Positions 11,781-24,700 of a stretch of DNA of 64,000 nucleotides are shown here, piece after piece (position 1 is the stretch's first letter; each line of letters opens with the position of its first letter). Under the pieces are notes generated by a model. The model worked only from the letters and a program-made list of their open reading frames with translations. It had not been told where the DNA came from and searched no databases. The DNA is from Opisthocomus hoazin (lineage: Eukaryota; Chordata; Aves; Opisthocomiformes; Opisthocomidae). The position numbers and the translations under genes were made by a program. Location of the stretch: the NCBI RefSeq assembly GCF_030867145.1, contig NC_134428.1:26451320-26515319 (forward strand), given 5' to 3'.

Positions 11781-12550
11781 CCGAAGCTTAATCACACTTT
11801 GATTAACCATGATTAACTCTGCCTTCTGCGGCATCAAACACTTCTACCAAGGAAAGATATGCTGCCATGCCATGCTGGCACCCGGCAATATCTTGTCCTT
11901 ATCTTTTTTTCAAGTCGCTGTTAAAAGAAGAAGCATCCTTACATAAAACTGGAGCATGAAGTGCTAATACTAAAAACGAAAAGAACCTTAAGACAGCATT
12001 TTTTTTGTCAACACGTTGCAGACGTAAGTTGGCATTTCCTGAGAAGTCTTGTCCTTCTCCTTCCCAATCGTTTTGCCTGGGAATATTCCCTCTTATTGCA
12101 CATAGCTGCTTATAACCTGGCCTTATGTCAGATGAACTCTTCTGTGTCTGAAGAAGGGACAAAAACCAAGCAACAGTGCCAAATGGAAGCATTCAAACTG
12201 TAGCCCTGGATCAGATACTCGGCCAGCTGCCTTAGTGAGGAGATCCCAAGTGCTGCATTCATTTTTTTCACCTACTTGAAGTCCTGTGGTGCTAGTAACC
12301 GGTTTCATTTTCAGTTGTGCAACTGAAACAGTACAAATAGGGAACACTCTTGCTGAGAAAGGCTTCTTTTAATAGTTTGCCTGCACAGGTCAGCTAGCAG
12401 GACTGACTAAAAACATTTGCATGTTTCATTCCCGAACATGCACTGGGAGTCCCAACCCAAGATCAGGGAGAACTACATACACAAAACAGCCTCCAAGAAA
12501 GCTGTGCAGGCATAACTGTGAAGAAGGAAAACAGGAAGGTAAATGATAGT

Positions 12551-12556
12551 TTTATT
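12551..12556 (-). terminator. NSMCE1: NSMCE1 polyadenylation signal
   Basis: TTTATT on the plus strand is AATAAA on the minus strand, about 130 bases after the NSMCE1 stop. It is the nearest canonical hexamer. Confidence 0.6.
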
Positions 12557-12686
12557 TTAAGATTCTTAAAACTTCAGGAAAAAATAAGTACACTGAAAAA
12601 TGCATGGTTGCTCATATGTACAATACAGCCTGGCTATTCTGCAAGAGGGGAAAAAATTATTTCACTGAAAGCATGTTTTGCTAGTG

Positions 12687-12763
12687 TCATCTAGTGCTGA
12701 GAAGGAAGCTCTTCTCTGCTCTCCCTGTTTTTGATGGTGACGGGGAGTCTATCCGGCTCATAC
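12687..12763 (-). CDS. NSMCE1: NSMCE1 coding exon 7 and stop
   Basis: Acceptor GTTTTCACAG, then a short tail, [17 protein letters not shown] and FLLSTR, TGA at 12689-12687. The phase is fixed by the preceding exon. Little sequence is conserved with mammals here, so confidence is lower than for other exons. Confidence 0.75.
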
Positions 12764-15700
12764 CTGTGAAAACAAAAGGAAGGTTAACGAATGACACACA
12801 AAAAAAGGATTATACTGTATAACCTCCATATTTTTAAAATGCGTTATATATTCCTGTGTTCCTGTGCAGAATGCCTAATTTCCCTGGCTAAACAGAATAA
12901 TTCTGAAGAGACTGTGCTCTTCTTGGAAGCTCAGTATTTCCACAAGTTTCAGTGTCGTGTCATGTCAGTCCCCTGCTCCCCACCCCCTCCACACTCCCAA
13001 TATTGTTAGAAGCGATATGCCCAAGATCTGCTAGGGACCATAAGGCCTAATCCTTGCACTTTCAGGGCTCAGTGTTGTCCATGTATGGTCTGCTGTCTGA
13101 AATGTGCAACTGAAGTCAGAAATAACTGATAATTCAACTACAGTTATACAGGCAGTGCCACCAAGTATCACAATTCATTCTCTAGTATTATTGCACTCAT
13201 TTTTTTTTTTAAATAGGTTGCTTGGTACCTGGAATGTCACAAGACCAGAAATCATTACACTGCGGACAGCGTGGTTCAGTCTGAGCTCTAAAGTACTTCC
13301 TGACACAAGGTAAATGCATTCCAATTCCACAGGATTCACATACTTGGCTCTGAAATCAGAAGTGTTAATAAAAAAAAAAAGTCTTTCTAACCTGTCCTTC
13401 AGTTTAACATGAAGTTGTTACCAAGGGCAGAAGGTATGCAGTGCTTTATTCCAAAGAATGGTTCACACAGTACAGTTGGTGGATACTCAAAAGTCAAAGC
13501 TGGTAAATAATAAAAGGAGGTATTTTCCTAGAAACTAGGAAATACCATTTCCCCATATGGAGAAACTTTAGCTTGAAAGAGAGACAAGACCGAGCTATTT
13601 GGGTGCAGTAAAGAGACTGACTGGGATGGAAAAAGTAACGTGGAAGTATGTTAGTTGGGAAGATGAGAAGATGCAGGGTCAAGCAGCAAGAGAATGCAGT
13701 AGTTTTGGTATAGGAGTTCAGGTTGTAACCACTTAAGCAAGACTAAACTGGCAACTTACGAGGTATCAACATGTAGTGCTTTAGCATGCTATATATAAAC
13801 GTACATGTTCATTCTGAAGTCTAAGACACAAGCAATTCCTGAACCAAAACCCAGGACCAAAGATGAATGTGTGTCACATGTCACTACTTGTACAGTCCAA
13901 AGATAAGATGGCTAACACGTAACGCCTATTTAAGGATAAGGGTTCATCTCTAGCCTGCTGGCTCTGGAAAGCAAGACAGCACAATAATGTTCCTCACTGG
14001 GTGAGTTCGCTTTCTCCAAGTTTACACTTGGAGATACCGCTCCAAGACAGGTTTTGTTCCAAGCACAAGATAAAATACCTACACTGAAAAAAAAAAGGGG
14101 GGGGGGGGGGGATTTTTCTTTATATACATGGGAACCATTACAAGATTACAAGACCAGAATTTTTCAGTCCCTGCCTAATACTCAAAGGAAAGTATCACAA
14201 ACTTCGGCTATGACCACCTAAGTACATCAGCAGATGCCTACTGAGGTAATAGAACAAACGTTACCTGGATGGCAAGGCTGTGACAGATGTTGCACTTCCT
14301 TGCTGCATCTTGGTAGTTGCTGAGAATGTACTGTTCCATCTCAATTATGCAGCGAGTATGCAGAGTGTATTCTCCATTTCTCTGAGGAAACAAGTGGTGA
14401 GACGAATTTGTTTTAATTCCTTTTACCTTTTTTGACTTTTCTAACCACCTACTAGCAAGCATTTGACATCCACTTTTTCCTGTCATGGTGAAACTAACAT
14501 GTGGACGCTGATATAATGCAAAGCCAAAATACTTTTGATGTAGCAGAATTAATTTGTTTACAGGATCAGAATAAAGGTCTCACACCTTTAACAGAGATGT
14601 AGTCCTTGGAAGGTACAGATGAGCAAGCATGCTCTTCTTAAAGAAGGATTTGGGACCCCCTATTTGCACATTAGCAGAAATTCTACTGGCTTTCAGCAAA
14701 TGTAGGTATTTACTGCTTGAGGTATCTTTGAAAATCTCTACTAAATCACTCTAACGTAAGTAAGTGTGTGGCAGCAGGTTGGAGATCTATGATTCAATGA
14801 ATCCAGGAGAAAGGGGATTGAGGTCTCACTTGTCTTGGCAAGCAACTGCAGTGTCCACATGCTAAGCTATTCTGAATTTCTCCCTGATGAAGTAAAGGAT
14901 TTTTAAAATTCTGCACAGTGGCCCATATTTTTCTGATACAGGAGTTTTCAACATGTTTGGCCTCACTGCTTTTCAGGATATTATAAATATAACTCACAGC
15001 ACTGATCACCCTGAAGAGCTTTCCCCAGCTCTTGTTCCAAGTTCAAGTACGCTGTGCTGTTGCGTACAAAGGATGTCCGTATGTCGCCATGCAGGGCTGT
15101 ACATACATACCTACCTAGCTCAGGTACAAGAAACTGAAACCAGCTTGTCCTCTATAGACGTACCCAAGGACTTTTTCCTTGTAAATGTACGACCTTTTCT
15201 GCAAAAAACACTGAAGCAGCAATAAGCACAGGCCCCACAAAACCATTTCTGCCATCATTTATTAAAGAACAGCTCCAGTTTCAGCCATCACATCCATAGG
15301 AAAATAAAAGCTGGACCTATTACAATATGAACACTTGAAAAGATACAGCATTTACCTCAGAGAGCCACTTATCCTCCACGAAAAGTTTCAGAACTTGTTC
15401 TGCTTCCTTTTTCTTCATTTTTTTTGTCTTAAGTTGGTCAGCCAAATTTAAAATATCTGTAGAAGAGGCAAAGCCATTTTCTGATAAAATTATTAGGTCC
15501 ATCTACAGAAAGAAACATTTTCAACTATTAAAACAAACATGCAATTAGATAGTCACGCCTCATAGTAATGTGCAGCTTTTTCAGCATCCATATATACAAG
15601 ATACACTACAGTATATGGCTTGAACCAGAACTGTAAAACAAAGGCCAAAAGCTGAAATAATCATTGTTACCTTGACAGTTTTCATCTTTGCCAAGAAAAC

Positions 15701-18700
15701 ATTTCCACAAATAGAACTGTACAGTGATGCCTAAATGCAGCTGTATTCAGGGGCTCTTGAGCATACTCAGGGGTGACAGATCTGTTTCTTTTTATCTGTT
15801 CTTTGTCCAGGTTCTTTTGAGGAAAAATCACTACTAAAGTAAGTTTGTCCACTCTTGAGTCATCAGTATTGCTGAACCTACCTGGCATTTATTGTAGCAA
15901 TATTACCAATCTTCTGAGAATTTCTCATTGGAAACATTCCTGCTGCTCATAATTCCAGAGCAGCATGCAGAGCTTTTATGCCAGTAGTAATATATGCCAC
16001 GACAATGCCATCTCTGCAGTGCTGACATGTGCTTCACCAGTAACGGGGGAGGGCAGAGAAATCTCTGGGTACTATTCAAGTAGTTTCGACTTTTGCAACT
16101 GTCACAGAATAGTCAATACTCTTTCCAGTTTAGAAAATGCTATTTTAATGAGTGCACACAAAAAAATATTTTAAAAGTCTAATGGCTGGAGAAATCAAGT
16201 CCTGAAAGTTCAAGACAATATAAGAACAATTCATTAAAACATGCAAGATACATAGCTGTGGTCACAACTCACATTGATGGTGGCTGATAAGAAATTAGAC
16301 ATCAAATGTCCTGGAATCTCAGCCCAACAGTTCTATCTGGAACTTTAAAAAATTCTCAAGTGTATGTTTTCTTGTTTAAGAAAATGTTTCAGCATTCTGA
16401 CCAGTTTATTAAACACAGAATCAATTGGCTAAGCAATAACAATAAACACTTCTATTCAAATCAGCAAATCCAGCTTGTATGTTACTAGCATTAAAAGCTA
16501 CGTAGTGTGTTAACGAGACTACCAAAGCCAGTGAAAAATTCAGCAGTGACAACTGAAAATCCTGAATAAAGGTGTTTAACTAAAAGCAGATATGTCAAGT
16601 CACTACTCCAAACAGCACTCCCCTATTGCTGATTTCAGTTTACCTATAACTGACTTGCAGCAGGGAATCATTACTTGCATTTACTCCATCCCTGCCCCCC
16701 CATTTGATTTGGGATAAACTTAGGTGGCAACTAGTTCCTGAACCACATCTCCATTCATTTCCATTCATTTTAAGATGGTAGCTTCACAAATAACATGATT
16801 TACTAATAACTGATATACTTACTGTTTTTCTGAATAATTCTAATTCATTTTCCGTATAGTCAGATGCCATTTTAGTTATTTCAGTTTCTGCCAAATTCAC
16901 CTACAAAAAAAATAAATTGAAATCAAAGTGCCTTTGTATTTCTACACGATAAATTGTAAAAGATCCTCGGGGATAAAGAATACATCACCTTACAACCAAA
17001 AGAAATGTCGTTTCTTTAAGTGGCATGAAGGAGGCTGTTCCTTATGGATGGCACTCGATGGTAGTCGAGTGCTGTCTTTACCACCTCTTCCAGCCACATG
17101 TTTTCCACAGCTGCCTCTGCCCAGTCCAAGCTCTTAAACAATCCCACCTCCCCGCTAGAGAACTAATAAAACAGTTACTGGTATTTCATGTTCTTACTGC
17201 TACTGCTATTTATTATTAGCTCAACTTAATTGGCAAATTGACCCAGAAAGCTTAAAAGTAGCAGCTCATGTTAGAATACCTCCTGTATGGTCTTTTGAAA
17301 TTACTATATAGCCTTCCCTCTCTGACATGAACATTTCAGAGTATCTAGGGAAACTTTTTATAGGCTGTTCCTTAGCAACTCTTTTATGCTAGGCTGATTT
17401 TTGAGTAAGAGAAAAAGAAAGCTGAAGAGGGAGGGCGCTCCATGTTTTCTACCTTAAAAATTCCTCTTGAGAAAGTAAGTCTCCTGTGAGAAAGAAATCT
17501 CACTTCAGCACTTAAGCAGTGTTTATGTTAAGTAAATCAGATGCTGCTGTAGTCATTGCTGCCATATTCCATTTCCATACACCTAGGCTACTGGCAATTT
17601 ACCCTCCCACTTCCCTGTTCTACAAGTGGCTTCTACAACAGCTGCCAGCATAGCAGTGGAACAGCCCCACATAAACCACACAAGACATTGCTAAGAGTGA
17701 GAAGCCTGCTGGCACAGTAAAGAGCATACTAACTGCTCTGAAGAGCAGTTCTATAATAGATACACTGCAGCAAAAGGACCCTAAGTAACTAAATCTTTCC
17801 AACATCCAAAGATGGCCCTTAGGGCAGCCTTATGTTTATTATGCACAGATAGAGCTAGATCTTTTTGCCCATCTGAAATCGGAAGCTGTGCAGACCTTTT
17901 ATTGGCATGTTATTCAAAGGCTAGTTCTAACTCAGAGAGCCAGGAGGGTCCCCTGCTCTCTCTGCACTGCTCATGAGAAGTCAAACCACACAATGGCAGC
18001 CCACCCGCACTTACTAGAGCATAATGTGCTCGCCCATCGCCTTCCGACATTCCTTTCCGGATCTGCATGAACAAAGGCTGTAGATGGCTGTTAATAGTAC
18101 TGATGAAATCATCCAGTTTATCATGTGCGTAGTAGACTGAAAATAAATAAGAAAAAGCACATATACAAAAACCCCAAATGACTACACATCAAGCAGATCT
18201 TTTTATGTTTCATCTGCTAAAACATTTTTTTCCTAGGTAAAAGAGCTAAAAGCTAGCAAGGCAGAATTCAAACAGGCCTGTTACTTCAGCAGATGTATCA
18301 TTTTCTTGTGCCGCTGACTACTAGCCTTAAGACAAGCTCAGCTCCTTGAAAGTCAGAGTTTAGAGAGGAAGTCCAGATATTCTGCCTCACTGAATGGAAC
18401 ACACCACGTTAATCCATTACTTACACTGACTTAAAGTAAGCTGAACTGAAAATAAAACTTGACCAGGAAAAATTATTATGCACAATACAAAAATATACTT
18501 GCTTTCTTTCATTTACACACAAGGGATCCCTTGATTCTTTGTGTTCTGTTTCACAAAGTAATGGCATGTAAATGATCAAGTTGCATACCAGAAAACTTAA
18601 ATCTCTAGAGTGTTGTAGAAATACAGGTTAATATATTGTGTCATGTTCTACAAATAAATTAAGTGCTAGCAGAAATTCCATCATAGCCATAATTAAGATG

Positions 18701-21700
18701 GACTTTGGAGTCATTCTGTAGAAGTACGTGCAATGGCTTTTGCTTGCACAGCAACAGCACACGCCCTCAAGCGTTGCCATCCAAACCAAAATGTCAGTGG
18801 CAAAACTACTGTGACTTCAGCAGGCTAGGGTTTAAAAAACAGAGTTAAGTAACAGCTCGTAACTTTAGAAAAATGATTGATGTCTCAAGAATACTACCAG
18901 TTATGACTAACTTAATGCTGTTCTCGGTCACGAGTCAATCACTTGTGTAACAGCATCAGACAGAGGGCCCACTCTCAAAACCCCACTATACTTTACAGTG
19001 TAGTACAATGCAAAAACATCATTCACAGGAGGCTCCTGACCAGAAAATTCATGATTCATGTAAGACTCCTTAAGTGAACATAACCAACAAACAGCAGGAA
19101 CAATAACAAAGTATAGTATTAAAGTAAATACAATTTTGTCAAATTGTTGTGCCACCTGCCTGGCACCTGTCAGCAGGAAACAGTCTGCATATATCAGATG
19201 CCAGAGAGCATTAGTGACAGATCTAAAAGCAGGTAAGATGAAAGATAACAGAAGAATATTATTTTGTACAACAGCTGTAACATTTTAATGTGAGATGACT
19301 GTCTGCTCTAGTAGGTCTTCTGTGGAAAAAAAAAGGGATATAATCATAAAAGAAAGAACAGGGGACAGACCACACCAAAAGCTGCACTTAACAATTTTAA
19401 CATCTAAAAAATGTTAAGGTGTTAATTAACATCAGACAAACTAACGTGTTCTTCATTCAGTAAGTATCCATAATCCTTGTATTCTGACTATGCATGTACA
19501 GCAATCTCTTTGTCCTTTTTTCTTCTGGTAAAATATCTCAGAGGTGTCAACAGTACTTCAAAAGACTGTATTTAAGCAGACGTTGTTAACATGAGTATGT
19601 TAGATGCATACTAGAGCCAGGACTATCTTACTTACAAAATACTGTATTAAACTGTTTGAAAAGTCTTAATTTCCCATAACTTACCCTGGAAAATGTAGTA
19701 ACTTAAAAAAAAAAAAAAAAAACACACCAAAAAAAAAACCACCCACCAACCAAACACTAAGACTTAGTTACAATTGTTGTAAATTATTTTTTTGTAGCAG
19801 AAATAAATAATTTCCTTCTCTAGGGCACAAAATGCAATCTCAACTAATACGATACCACAGATGTACTTACTGTAATCTGTTTTCAGTGAAATAAAATTAA
19901 AGGAAATTGCTATTTCTGTACCAAATTATGAACACAACAAAGTTGTTCATAGCATTTAAAATATATGCAGGAACCAGGTATTATTCTTCATGTCCATAAA
20001 CAATTCTCAGCCCTGAGCACTTAATAAAGGTAACACATGACAGCATTAGAAAGAGAGCTCATTATGTGTTACCTTAAACACTGCTTGGGAGCATTTTCCT
20101 TAGAATAAATTATTTCTTCAATGACAGCAGATAAGCAAATAGGAAACAGCAAACAGTAAATAAATGGAACACAAATATTCTGGGGTTTGGGTTTTTTTTC
20201 CCTAAATTTAAACAAACTCTTAATAATAAACTCAAATATTTTACACAGAAAAGCTGAACTGATCTCTCACTGAAGATAAAGCAGAGGTGCTCAGACAAAC
20301 CAGAAACTGTTCTGAATGTGTCTGTATGCAAAGTATAAGCAGCAGATAGCACAACAAACTTACACTCTTGGTTAATTATCACTTTTCAACAGGCATTGTT
20401 TTAAACTTTCTTGCTTACAGACAACCAAACAAAACGAATCTTTATTACTTAGATTAGTCTGAGATGCCACAGCTTCATGATAAATTTAAAAATATACTGG
20501 CACCGTTATAAAATTAGAGCTCCCGTGTTTACAGCAAAAGACTGCAAGTAAGCTGAGTGAATGCTTTAAAAGAAAAGAGATAGGACCTTTACTCATATAA
20601 AAACTGAACACATAGTTGTCATATCTATGTAATTCAGCTCCTGTGTTCCCTGTAACCAGAAGATTAAGCAGAAGATTAAGTACAATTCTAGTCTGCAAAG
20701 TACCATTACGAAAATATCATGTTTTTCTTCTACTTTGATGACACTGAGCAGATGTAATATAAGCCAATGATGACCCGTGTTGATATTTATGGCTGATTTC
20801 CAAGATCAAACCATATGTAAAAAACTAGTAACTATAGAACAGCTTTTTACATGGAGCCAATCAGTTCACAAACTTTAGAATTAAACAAGAAAATGGCACA
20901 AACCATGAAGAATAACATGACAAATTACTTTGGATTCTAAGTCACTGATAACTCAGTTTTCATTTCACAGAAGAATAAAAGAAGAATAAAACATTCAGAA
21001 AAATGCATTTGAGGAAAAAAAATGTAGTGGGGTCTGGGTTTTTTTTCCCCATTTCCTAAAGTGACTTTCTTAGTACTAAGATGATTAATGTAATAAGAAG
21101 CTCCCTATCAGAATTTGAAAATGCTGTCTGACTTTATTACCAGAACATCTGAATCAGTAATTGATAAGCTTCTCTACATTTTGTTTCAATCCAGGTACAA
21201 GACACCTGATAAGCAGCAAAAAACATTAAGCAGAAAATATGGCCTGTGTTACTTGGGACACAAAAATAGATTGCTTCCTTCTGACCTTAACTTCTAAGGA
21301 CAAGTAGATACAGGTCCACAGTAAAAACAGAAAAGTCCCTGTGGAGTGGGTAGCATTGTGACAAGGTACAAGAATACGACTGTCCTCGGTTTGGCCAGGA
21401 CAGGGTTAATTTTCACCAGAATCCAGGAAGAGGCACAGCCGGGTGGGCTGACCCAACCCCAACCTGGCCAAACAGAGCAGGGTATTCCATACCATGTGCC
21501 GTCAAGCTGGGTTCTGGTGGGGGGTGAACTGGGGGGCGGGAACTCACTCGCGGCTCCGGCGCGTGCGGCGCCGGTCCTTTCCGGGAGAACGCCTCTGTGG
21601 GGTCGTGCGGTTTGTTCTGTTTATTCCCCTTTTCTGTATCGTTGTTGTTGCTGTTCCCTCTGTTTGCTGTTCTGTTAAACTGCCCATATCCCGACCCACC

Positions 21701-24700
21701 AGTTTTCTGCCTGTTTCTTTCCATTCTCCTCCGCACGCCGGCGGGGGGAGGGGCGGCCGCGTGGCGCTTTTGTTGCCGGCGGCAGCCGAAACCAAAACAA
21801 CGACTAAGCCTGGCAGGAGCACGGTTTCCAGAACTAGTAATGGGCAATATGATGCAGGTGACATGGCAGAAAGTACAGCCATCCACCAGAAAACCTCATC
21901 TCATCCTCACCAAAACGTTTCCTCAGCATTCGCTTCTCTCACAACGCGTAAGAGAAATAACTGAAGTGCATTTGTTTGAAAGCATTCACAACGCTATAGC
22001 AAAGCACTGCCAAGGAACTGTTTGATCTCACTGTCTGTACTCCACTGATCTCTCCCAGTCCCTCTTCCATCAGTGCTTTGTGATACTCTTGTCTACACAA
22101 AAATGCCTAGTTTGAGGAGCCAAGAGCCACATTTTCTAGCTTTGACATATTTGATGCACTATAAAGCAAAATGTCAAACAACAGTACAGTGGATTTTTCT
22201 GTTGTTTTGCAATGCAAACTTGTCTGGTAACACAAAACATAGACTTCAAACAGATGGTTATCTGCAAATTCCACCACAGATAAGAAAAATTCCCCTAAAC
22301 TCTAGCTGAACTTTGCAGACAAGATACAAGCGTAATTAGCACACTGGGTCACACCTAGGCACAGCTGCTGGGGCTTTTCCTAGAATACTAGAAGACACAC
22401 AAAACATGTAAAGCAAAAATGCTTGTCTATTCTATGAATCCCTGTTTCTCATATATAATTTATTTAGTGGGTCTTTCAACAGCCAAGCATGAAATATATT
22501 ATGCTTAAGAAATTGGTATGATTGTAGACTAAAGTTATTTTCTTCTGAATTCAGCTAGCAAGCCAGTTAAATAGAATACAGAACACAGTTAGACAAAAGC
22601 CAGTCTGATACAATCCACGTTAATGAATGGTTAATCAATATACTCCTGCTGTACATCCAAAAAGGCAGGAAAAAAAGCAGTTTTCTCTCATTCTTCTATC
22701 CTTTCATATATGGACTATATCAGCCATTTTTCTAATGAACTTCCCTGTAACTTAATATACACTCACATTTTATAATTAATTTTATATTGTCCTTCAGTAA
22801 ATATGGCCATTGGTTTCAAAAGCTACATGATTTTGTGTCCAAATTATCCTTAGGTTCATCAAAAATATAGCAAAAGAAAATGTATCTGTGTTTTCTGTTA
22901 ACCTTCTGGCCTTTAAGAACGTGGCAAAGAAAACACTTGTGGATGACCATGTCTTTGGAAAATAAAATGCTGGTCATGAAAATGCCTAATATTGTTATAT
23001 TTAAATTCTCATCAGATGAAGATGTGCTGAATCCAAGAAAAAGACAGATAAACCTGGAAATCTTATCAAGGGTTAGAGAGCACATGAATCTCAGTATTTA
23101 TTCCACCATCTGAAAAAAAAAGTCATGCTATTACATAGAGAAATGTGTTTTCTAGGGGAGAGGCACCATCTTTCTATCTGTACTATTTAGAGCAGTGTAA
23201 ACCCAGAGCTTCAGTTATCAAAGAACTTCACCTGGCTTGGAAGACAGCAGGAAAAATAACTACAAACTCTCCTATTTTTACTGTTTCCTGATTTCATACT
23301 AGGGTCAGAAGAATATTCTACGTATTCTCCTCCCACAGACTCTGTCTTGTAAAGGGATCCCACCACAGCCAACTCAGATACTACCATTTCCCTGACTATA
23401 CAAAGGAAAAGCGCACTTGCACCCACAGACAACACACAAAGCCACCCCAGAAAGGATGCCCAGAATGTTGTGGTACCTTAGCTATTATATAATGCTAGAG
23501 ATCTGCAACATGTCTTTAACTTTGCACTTAAGTTTTTACTATGTGTTTCATAACTGGAGAAGCCATAACACAATGCAGACAGAACCAGCATGCATTAAGG
23601 GATTCCAGTCAAAAAGTATTAACAATTATAATAACCTTCCTTAACAAGCCTGCAATTTGTATCCTGACTGAACTGTACACTTTGCAGTGGTCCTATGCAG
23701 CACTTTGCTAGATGTCTGGAACATTTCCTTCAGAGCTGTGTGCAGATATTAGCATAGACACTTGTCTGCTAACAAGAAGCATGCAGGTGATACACAAAAA
23801 AATAAGGTGTCTCCGGGCCAAAAGACTTAGGATTTTGAAATAAACCAGAACAAGAGAATGTGTCAAACACCAGAGCGGAAAGTTTTCAGATCTCCTTGCT
23901 CAGAGGCTGCACAGGCTGGTTACAATATGACTTCACTAAGCAGTATTAAGAGGTATTTGAAGAAACTACATCAAAATCAGACCTTCATCTAGAAACAGTC
24001 CAGTCAAACTGAGTTTCCTCACAAAAATGCTATTACCGTGATCTCATAAACTGTAATACTGTTAACTTTGCCCCTAACAAGGATGGGTTTGTCAAATCGC
24101 TGGTTCTTTTCTTCATAAAGCAAATGTGGGGGAAAGCGTTCCATTCAGTGAGTCAAGTTCAACATCCTTTTGCCTCCCAACGTGACACAAAGCTTACCTA
24201 GGTAGAGCCTTTAACAGAACTGTAACAGTTAAAACTCCCACACTGTATCTGTGTAATTTCACAAACTTTTCCATTGCACATCAACTGTCACTATGCAGAA
24301 AAAAAATTAAGTACTCAGTAGGCAGCAGTTGCAATGGAGCCATTTTTTCCTAAATTTTTCTATTAAATAAACCTTCCTAATTAATAACAGCTCTGTCAGC
24401 TCTTACTGCGGTACAAGCTCACTGATCCTGCATACTGAAAACACAATCTAGCCATAAAGATTTTTTTCTTAAGGTTTTTTGTCCTTAACACACAATAAAC
24501 TCACCATAGCCGTGCTATTGGCTTAGGCCATCTCTAGCATTTATGATAAATTCTTTTACAAATCATAGTGGCTTGGTTCTCACAAATGCAGGAGTAAACC
24601 TGTAAAAAGCAACGTCATTTTTCCACACTTCCATTTTTTCAGTCAGAAATTTGCATAGGTGCTGATATAACTCTTTTGGCTCAGGAGAGTTTGAAAACCT

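Larger units (their letters stand above)
11246..12550. other. Convergent KDM8/NSMCE1 3' region
   Basis: Contains the 3' UTR of KDM8 from the left; the NSMCE1 3' UTR enters from the right. Short overlapping open frames on both strands show no family resemblance. No repeat recognised. Confidence 0.6.

Noticed and set aside
21494-22025. Overlapping 142- to 157-codon frames around 21.4-22.0 kb
   Set aside because: They lie over the GC-rich solo LTR and its flank and match no protein I recognise.
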